The notes beneath the pieces were generated by a model. The model made no database searches and had not been told where the DNA came from. It worked only from the letters and a program-made list of their open reading frames with translations. 8,939 nucleotides of DNA from MGBC114844 sp910585855 (GTDB lineage: Bacteria; Bacillota; Clostridia; Lachnospirales; Lachnospiraceae). Positions within the stretch are counted from its first letter, which is position 1. Every line of letters begins with the position of its first letter. Of the stretch, positions 1-4,766 are shown in pieces. The stretch covers positions 1 through 8,939 of the forward strand of contig CBFFYP010000117.1 in the NCBI GenBank assembly GCA_965646165.1, in the 5' to 3' direction. The position numbers and the translations under genes were made by a program.

Positions 1-51
1 CATTATATATAATTATAACAGAATACCCTGATTTTATCCAGAACTTTTTCT

Positions 52-95
52 TTACAGTAAGGGGGGTGGCTGAACTGTAACTTTTATTTTTATTA
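52..95 (+). terminator. possible intrinsic terminator of an upstream gene
   Basis: TTACAGT (52-58) is complementary to ACTGTAA (74-80) across a 15-nt G-rich loop, and a T-rich tract follows (81-95). The stem is only 7 bp and AT-rich, so the call is weak. No gene is visible in positions 1-185, and the rest of this stretch is AT-rich leader sequence. Confidence 0.3.
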
Positions 96-185
96 TTTAT
101 AATTTACAATCTATTTGCGAAGTATCCAAAAAGTAAAAAAGGGATATTTGCAGTGCTGATAGATTTTTATTTCAGTAGATTATAC

Positions 186-215
186 TTGTCAGATTTTACA
201 GAATCATGTTATAAT
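186..215 (+). promoter_or_regulatory. promoter of the chemoreceptor-like gene, sigma-A type with extended -10
   Basis: TTGTCA (186-191) and a perfect TATAAT (210-215) are separated by 18 nt. A TG one base before the -10 box makes it an extended -10 (TGTTATAAT). The expected start near 222 leaves a leader of about 50 nt before the ATG at 274. No sigma-28 type motility promoter was seen. The promoter at 4627-4655 has the same extended -10. Confidence 0.7.
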
Positions 216-273
216 GATGGAAATAAGACAGAAATAGAAGTTACTTAGGAAATTGTTAGCAAAGGAGAAAGAG

Positions 274-1434
274 ATGGAAGAAAATAGCAAGTCTGCAGGC
301 TTCAATAAATGGATTGTATTGGTTTATTTTATTGGAGTGTTGTTAATATGGGGAATTGCTGTATTGACAAGTAGAAATGGAAATCTGATAGTAACACTGG
401 CGGGAGCGGCAGCGGATGTATTGATTGGAGTAGGAATCTGGTATGTTTTAAAGCAGCAGCAAAGACAGCAGGAAGAAAAAATAAGAGAAGAGATTCTGTC
501 AAAGGGCAAAGAGTTAAAAAAATCAGAATTGCCAAAAAGAGCCGATCAAAAGAGAACGGAATTATTGGAGTATACAGAAGCAAACAAATCAGAATATGCA
601 AAAAAAGTAGTAGAAACAACAGAAAAATTGATTCAGTATATATCGGATAATACAGGAACAACAAAATTGTTATCTTCTGGAATTGATGATACCAATCAGG
701 CGATAGAAGCAGTAAGTGAAGAATTAAACACGATTTCTGGAATTGTGGGAAATATTGAAGAAAAAGTATATAGCGGAACAGAAGTATCCGATACTCTGAT
801 TCAGCGTGCAAATGATATGAATTCCTATGTTAAGAATAACTTAAGCAAAGGAATGGAAACAATGGATTTGACAAAGAGCAATATTGAAACAGCAATTGAA
901 GGTTTAACTGTAATGGAACGTGTAAATGAGATGGCAGATGAAATCCTGCGTATTACGAAGCAGACAAATCTATTATCATTAAATGCATCGATTGAATCAG
1001 CAAGAGCAGGAGAGGCAGGAAAAGGATTTGCTATTGTAGCGGACGAAATTGGAGAATTGGCAAAAGAAACAAAATCTACAGCAACCAATATCCAAAATAT
1101 AATAGCAAATACGAATGATTCTATTGCTTTTGTAAGAAAATGTTTTGACGGAGTAATGAAGTATCTAGAACAAGAAGTAACCGTTAGTTTTCAAACCTTT
1201 GCAGAACAGTCAGAACTCTATGGAGCAGGAGTAACCAATATAAAGGAATCGATCAATGATATTCAGGATCATATAGCAGAATTATCTGATTCGATAAAAG
1301 AAATTCTTGATAATGTAGAAGAAGTAAATCAGGCTTCTGCTTATAATGCAAAAGGAGTGAATGAATTAACTGAGCGAAATAAACATACTATGCAGGTAAC
1401 AGAAGAGATTCGGAAATTATTAAAAATAAAATAA
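274..1434 (+). CDS. methyl-accepting chemotaxis-type protein without an extracytoplasmic sensor domain
   Basis: This is a 386-residue membrane-anchored signalling protein. ATG 274 is chosen because AAAGGAG (261-267) lies 6 nt upstream; a TTG at 253 in the same frame has no well-spaced ribosome site. Two transmembrane helices (about residues 13-33 and 37-59) are joined by only a few residues, so there is no room for an external ligand-binding domain. A charged, coiled-coil-like stretch follows (60-110), with no recognisable HAMP. The hallmark kinase-control hairpin tip lies at about 227-263, with QTNLLSLNASIESARAGEAG and then GKGFAIVADE. No C-terminal CheR-docking pentapeptide is seen. By family knowledge, such proteins form dimers that control CheA through CheW. 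What this one senses is unknown; an internal or membrane cue, or a partner protein, is an inference. It is a single-gene unit with its own promoter and terminator. Confidence 0.9.
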   Translation: MEENSKSAGFNKWIVLVYFIGVLLIWGIAVLTSRNGNLIVTLAGAAADVLIGVGIWYVLKQQQRQQEEKIREEILSKGKELKKSELPKRADQKRTELLEYTEANKSEYAKKVVETTEKLIQYISDNTGTTKLLSSGIDDTNQAIEAVSEELNTISGIVGNIEEKVYSGTEVSDTLIQRANDMNSYVKNNLSKGMETMDLTKSNIETAIEGLTVMERVNEMADEILRITKQTNLLSLNASIESARAGEAGKGFAIVADEIGELAKETKSTATNIQNIIANTNDSIAFVRKCFDGVMKYLEQEVTVSFQTFAEQSELYGAGVTNIKESINDIQDHIAELSDSIKEILDNVEEVNQASAYNAKGVNELTERNKHTMQVTEEIRKLLKIK

Positions 1435-1447
1435 TAGAAGTTTGATT

Positions 1448-1491
1448 GGAAGGTCTGTTCCGGGTTCGGAGCAGACCTTCCTTTCTTTTTT
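1448..1491 (+). terminator. strong intrinsic terminator after the chemoreceptor-like gene
   Basis: A 15-bp stem pairs 1448-1462 with 1467-1481, with one G-T pair, around the tetraloop GGTT. It is followed by TTTCTTTTTT (1482-1491). It sits 14 nt after the stop codon at 1434. It separates this gene from the convergent ABC-F gene. On the minus strand it lacks a good T tract, so it is mainly one-directional. Confidence 0.9.
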
Positions 1492-1554
1492 GGTGTCCTC
1501 TTTGGAAAATAAAAAATCTCGTTTGGAAAACCAATCTTATATTAAGCAAATCGC

Positions 1555-3192
1555 TTAGTTATCTTCTTCATCAGCGGCACTTATTGTATAAACTTGACGT
1601 TTTCGTGCCATTTCATCATTAGCAAGATATTCATCATAAGTAGTAATCTTATCAATCAGTCCGTTTGGCGTAATCTCCATAATACGATTTGCTGTAGTCT
1701 GCACAAATTGGTGGTCATGGGAGGTAAAGAGTACGACACCCGGAAACTTTACCAATCCATTGTTTAATGCAGTAATGGATTCCATATCCAAATGATTGGT
1801 CGGTTCATCAAAGATTAGACAGTTTGCACCAGAAATCATCATTTTTGAAAGAAGACAGCGTACTTTTTCTCCGCCAGAAAGAACTTTTACTTTTTTTACA
1901 CCATCTTCTCCTGCAAACAGCATCCTGCCTAAAAATCCTCGTACATAAGTCACATCTTTAATAGAAGAATATTGAGTCAGCCAGTCAGAAATAATCAGAT
2001 CATTATCAAATTCTTTTGTATTGTCTTTTGGAAAATAAGCCTGTGAAGTTGTTACTCCCCATTTATAAGATCCGGAATCTGGCTCTAATTCTCCGGCAAG
2101 AATTTGAAACAGAGTTGTTTTTGCCAGTTCATTGCCGCCGACAAATGCAATTTTATCTCCGTGGTTGACAATAAAAGAGATTTGATCAAGTACCTGTACT
2201 CCGTCAATTTTTTTACAGAGATTTTCAACGGTCAGAACTTCATTTCCGATTTCCCGTCCTGGGCGAAAATCAATATAAGGATATTTTCGGCTGGAAGGTT
2301 TGATTTCGTCTAACTGAATTTTTTCCAATGCTTTTTTTCGGGAGGTAGCTTGTTTGGATTTGGAGGCATTGGCACTGAAACGCTGAATAAATTCCTGAAG
2401 TTCCTTAATTTTTTCTTCTTTGCGCTTATTTGCCTCTTTCATCTGTTTGATTAAAAGCTGGCTGGATTCATACCAAAAGTCGTAGTTTCCAGCATAGAGC
2501 TGGATTTTTCCATAGTCAATATCGGCAGTATGAGTACAGACTTTATTTAGAAAATAACGGTCATGGGATACCACGATTACGGTATTTTGAAAATTAATTA
2601 AAAATTCTTCCAGCCAAGAGATAGCATCCAAATCCAGATGGTTGGTAGGCTCATCTAATAAAAGGATATCCGGGTTTCCAAAAAGTGCCTGAGCAAGCAA
2701 AACCTTTACTTTTTCCGATCCGGTTAGTTCATGCATCTGTTTTTCATGCAGTTCTGTAGCAATACCAAGTCCATTTAATAAAGTTGCTGCGTCAGATTCT
2801 GCTTCCCAGCCATTTAATTCGGCAAATTCTGCTTCCAGATCACTGGCACGAATCCCGTCTTCTTCTGTAAAATCTTCTTTTGCATAGATTGCTTCTTTTT
2901 CTTTCATAATATCATAAAGACGAGGATTTCCCATAATTACCGTATCCTGTACAGGAAATGCATCATATTTAAAGTGATCTTGCTGCAGAAAAGAAAGACG
3001 CTGCCCCGGCGTAATTACAACATCTCCTTTGGTTGGTTCAAGCTGTCCAGATAGAATTTTTAAAAAAGTGGATTTTCCGGCACCATTTGCACCGATTAAA
3101 CCATAACAGTTTCCTTCGGTAAATTTAATGTTGACATCTTCGAATAGGGCTTTTTTTCCTACACGAAGGGTTACATTGTTTGCACTAATCAT
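1555..3192 (-). CDS. ABC-F family ATPase, YbiT/YkpA subfamily
   Basis: This 545-residue protein has two ABC ATPase domains and no membrane segment, as in the soluble ABC-F ribosome-associated ATPases. Domain 1 has Walker A GANGAGKST (34-42), a signature altered to LTGSEK (156-161), Walker B DILLLDEPTNHLD (175-187, catalytic E181) and switch H210. The interdomain linker (about 240-305) carries RFSANASKSKQATSR, which matches my memory of E. coli YbiT and B. subtilis YkpA. Domain 2 has an unusual Walker A, GGNELAKTT (352-360), a canonical LSGGEK (438-443), Walker B with E463, and H492. By family knowledge ABC-F proteins bind the ribosomal E site; some protect against antibiotics, but YbiT/YkpA members are generally housekeeping. 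AGGAAGG (3205-3211) lies 12 nt before the ATG, a rather long spacing. No resistance-type leader attenuator was seen. Confidence 0.93.
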   Translation of the reverse strand: MISANNVTLRVGKKALFEDVNIKFTEGNCYGLIGANGAGKSTFLKILSGQLEPTKGDVVITPGQRLSFLQQDHFKYDAFPVQDTVIMGNPRLYDIMKEKEAIYAKEDFTEEDGIRASDLEAEFAELNGWEAESDAATLLNGLGIATELHEKQMHELTGSEKVKVLLAQALFGNPDILLLDEPTNHLDLDAISWLEEFLINFQNTVIVVSHDRYFLNKVCTHTADIDYGKIQLYAGNYDFWYESSQLLIKQMKEANKRKEEKIKELQEFIQRFSANASKSKQATSRKKALEKIQLDEIKPSSRKYPYIDFRPGREIGNEVLTVENLCKKIDGVQVLDQISFIVNHGDKIAFVGGNELAKTTLFQILAGELEPDSGSYKWGVTTSQAYFPKDNTKEFDNDLIISDWLTQYSSIKDVTYVRGFLGRMLFAGEDGVKKVKVLSGGEKVRCLLSKMMISGANCLIFDEPTNHLDMESITALNNGLVKFPGVVLFTSHDHQFVQTTANRIMEITPNGLIDKITTYDEYLANDEMARKRQVYTISAADEEDN

Positions 3193-3233
3193 AGTAATTA
3201 CATTCCTTCCTGATAAATTTCTAAATCATTCCT

Positions 3234-3277
3234 ATTATATATCAGTTCTATTTTACAGAAAATCTGTATTTTTGCAA
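3234..3277 (-). promoter_or_regulatory. candidate promoter region of the ABC-F gene
   Basis: On the minus strand a perfect TATAAT lies at 3239-3234, with TTTCTG (3261-3256) 16 nt upstream as a weak -35. A second possibility is TTGCAA (3277-3272) with TAAAAT (3255-3250), also spaced by 16 nt. The first would give a leader of roughly 35 nt. The two pairs overlap and I cannot choose between them on sequence alone. Confidence 0.45.
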
Positions 3278-3324
3278 GAGGAAATTTAATTCGGCTTTTG
3301 TGAAAGAGGGGGTTATTAGGAGGG

Positions 3325-3661
3325 GGACGCCAGATGCGAAAACCCTAGGCAGCCTGCTGTTCCGGTTTCCAAAAAGTAAGAAGTTCTAACACTTCTGCAT
3401 TATGGTGCATCCAACCGTACAGACCGGGGCGCAATTCGCCCTTATGGCAGCCAGAATAGAACGGGCATACCAAAGGATGCGATCCACCATAACAAAACGG
3501 TTTCCCTTCCATACGGGCTAAACACGCCCCTTTTTTTGCATACCCTGCATGGAAGCAGGATATGCAAAAAATCTTAGGTTTTCTAGCAGAAGTGAAGAAC
3601 TTCTAACTTTTTTCCAAAGTCACTGCAGTCTGCCTAGGGTTTTCGCATCTGGCTGTTTCTT
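3325..3661 (+). repeat. structured repeat element, copy A (defines the + orientation)
   Basis: One of three copies in this window (others at 4191-4529 and from 8690). The ends are a perfect 24-bp inverted repeat (3329-3352 with 3630-3653), beginning GCCAGATG and ending GGCAG. Inside lies an imperfect 27-28 bp stem (about 3371-3398 with 3586-3614). Next come a GGGCG-CAATT-CGCCC hairpin (near 3427-3441), a 72-nt diverged core (3442-3513), and a GGGC-TAAACAC-GCCC hairpin followed by seven T. A long hairpin follows (3532-3571) whose stem is T6-GCATA-C-CCTGC with one C-A mismatch. Boundaries are set by the sequence shared among copies: GGACGCC on the left, CTGTTTCTT on the right. No transposase is present. 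It could be a MITE-like element or a multicopy structured RNA. Confidence 0.85.
3345..3512 (-). CDS. doubtful 55-codon Cys/His-rich small ORF inside copy A
   Basis: ATG (3512-3510) opens a 55-residue frame beginning MEGKPFCYGGSHPLVCPFYS and ending FWKPEQQAA, with the TAG inside the element's outer arm. C7, H12, C16, C22 and H23 resemble a loose metal-binding pattern. The frame is open upstream to a TAG at 3605-3603, giving 85 codons without a stop and more Cys (FCISCFHAG). There is no convincing Shine-Dalgarno sequence; AAGGGG is about 14 nt away. In copies B and C the ATG aligns with ATA. Copy B is one base longer in the core, which shifts the frame, and copy C has in-frame stops. It may be a real small protein decayed elsewhere, or an accident of a stop-poor structured element. 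No function is assigned. Confidence 0.22.
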   Translation of the reverse strand: MEGKPFCYGGSHPLVCPFYSGCHKGELRPGLYGWMHHNAEVLELLTFWKPEQQAA

Positions 3662-3698
3662 GACTCTGAAAAAAAGAATGATAGTCAAACGTTTCTTA

Positions 3699-3837
3699 GA
3701 GCCTGTTTAGTATCTCAATATGTACTAATTTTACAGTTAATTTTTTACCAAGTAACAGTAATTTTTCATTACAATGTGGCATAAAGGTTTTTTAAATATA
3801 GCAAAAAAATGCATATAAGAAGATATTAAACAGGTTC
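3699..3837 (+). repeat. MITE-like unit with 17-bp terminal inverted repeats, copy 1
   Basis: GAGCCTGTTTAGTATCT (3699-3715) faces AGATATTAAACAGGTTC (3821-3837). These are inverted repeats with two differences, both of which would be G-U pairs in a plus-strand RNA. A TTA lies directly outside each end (3696-3698, 3838-3840), consistent with a 3-bp target duplication. The interior is AT-rich with no ORF. GAGCC-type ends and TNA-like duplications would fit an IS5-related non-autonomous element, but that family link is a guess. Confidence 0.5.
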
Positions 3838-3840
3838 TTA

Positions 3841-4105
3841 GAGTTTGTTCCGTATCTTTGCGTAGGTATCTTTTTATTGTGTTTGAGAAATTTTTATTTC
3901 GTATTTGAATCAAAAGTTACTGTTATTCAGCGAAATATTTGTTGTAAAATCAGCACATATTGGGATATTGAACAAGCTGTATTTTTTCACTGTAATATGG
4001 CATAAATGCTTTTTAAATACAGCGAAAAAGACGGATTTTTTTTGTAGTTTGGGTATTTACATATTCTTCAAATTTTCTGTAAGCTGTTAAATTGGCTTAG
4101 CAGAG
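3841..4105 (+). repeat. decayed second unit related to the 3699-3837 element
   Basis: It begins GAGTTTGTTCCGTATCT right after the TTA at 3838-3840, resembling the start of copy 1. An internal 50-nt block (3983-4032) matches copy 1 (3762-3811) at 39 of 50 positions without gaps, and most differences are transitions. GCTGTATTT (3976-3984) can pair with AAATACAGC (4015-4023). The right end is unclear; TTAAATTGGCTTA near 4087-4100 is a faint match to the copy 1 right end. The whole interval 3662-4190 otherwise holds no gene that I can support: it is AT-rich, and its short open frames lack ribosome sites. Confidence 0.35.
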
Positions 4106-4190
4106 TAAAATGAGAATAATAGAAGCACTAAAAAACATCAGAAAGAACTAAAGACGGTGTATTGTGGTTTTATTTTTTTGTTTCGGAGGG

Positions 4191-4529
4191 AAGAAACAGA
4201 CAGATGGGGGAATGAGGGGCAGCCTGCAGTGACTTTGGAAAAAAGTTAGAAGTTCTTGGACTTCTGCTAGAAAACCTAAGATTTTTTGCATATCCTGCTT
4301 CTATGCAGGGTATGCAAAAAAAGGGGCGTGTTTAGCCCGCATAAGGAGGGAAGGAGGAAACTTGTGGTTGATAGAATTGTTGGGTATGTCAGTAGCGTTT
4401 GGGCTGTGGTGTGGGCGAATTGCGCCCCGGTCTGTCTGGTTGGATGTACGAATGGGCAGAAGTCTTAGAACTTCTTGCTTTTTGGAAACCGGAACAGCAG
4501 GCTGCCCCTCATTCCCCCATCTGGCGTCC
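4191..4529 (-). repeat. structured repeat element, copy B (inverted relative to A)
   Basis: Same architecture as copy A but reversed. The perfect terminal inverted repeat is 27 bp (4201-4227 with 4497-4523), beginning CAGATG and ending GCAGCCTGC. Its middle 12 nt (GGGGAATGAGGG) differ from copy A (CGAAAACCCTAG), yet pairing stays complete. The long hairpin is at 4282-4321 and the diverged core at 4340-4412 (73 nt, one longer than A and C). Read in element orientation, the core has only five G, so it is pyrimidine- and A-rich and probably unpaired. All three plus-strand frames across it are largely open. One of them runs in frame into the downstream c-di-GMP gene, which inflates that gene's apparent start. 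Outer limits are AAGAAACAG on the left and GGCGTCC on the right. Confidence 0.85.
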
Positions 4530-4626
4530 TCATTTGGAAAAATATTTTATAAAGTTTCAAAAGACAGATGGAAGCGGAGAAAGCGATATATTTTACAAAA
4601 AAATATTTGGATTTTTTTGGGGAGCA

Positions 4627-4655
4627 TTGCAGTTTGGAAGAAATATTGTTATAAT
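4627..4655 (+). promoter_or_regulatory. promoter of the c-di-GMP/galM unit, extended -10
   Basis: TTGCAG (4627-4632) and a perfect TATAAT (4650-4655) are spaced by 17 nt, with TG before the -10 (TGTTATAAT). The expected start near 4662 lies downstream of copy B, leaving a leader of about 105 nt before ATG 4767. I saw no c-di-GMP riboswitch or other known aptamer pattern in that leader. This promoter also argues against any start codon upstream of 4662. Confidence 0.75.
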
Positions 4656-4766
4656 AAAAACGTATGGAATAATATGGTAAACTATGTATTTTTTATGTAT
4701 ACAAGTAGGAGAGGGAATCTTTTCTACTCGATTTTGCCAGCAGAAAGGATAAAAACAGGCGGTGTT

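Noticed and set aside
3198..3211. Start-stop mini ORF (ATGTAA) just before the ABC-F ATG as a possible attenuator
   Set aside because: The ATG is only 1 nt from the Shine-Dalgarno sequence, and no alternative hairpins typical of ABC-F resistance leaders are present.
3905..4090. 61-codon open frame between copies A and B
   Set aside because: TTG start, no ribosome site, overlaps the decayed MITE-like unit, and the composition is simply AT-rich.
4286..4468. 60-codon open frame on + inside copy B
   Set aside because: It starts with TTG within the long hairpin, has no ribosome site, and its frame is out of register with the copy A frame over the conserved part. It is best read as a stop-poor stretch of the element.
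3325..4529. CRISPR array or group II intron as explanation of the repeats
   Set aside because: Copies are about 340 bp, few and inverted, with no short regular repeats or spacers, no domain V-like motif and no reverse transcriptase.
4362..4766. In-frame upstream extension of the c-di-GMP gene (135 extra codons, TTG start at 4362)
   Set aside because: It runs through repeat copy B and across the promoter at 4627-4655, has no membrane or domain signature, and ATG 4767 starts just before recognisable PAS homology.
4662..4766. c-di-GMP riboswitch in the leader of the c-di-GMP gene
   Set aside because: No GEMM-like conserved core or paired stems could be found in this 105-nt AT-rich leader.
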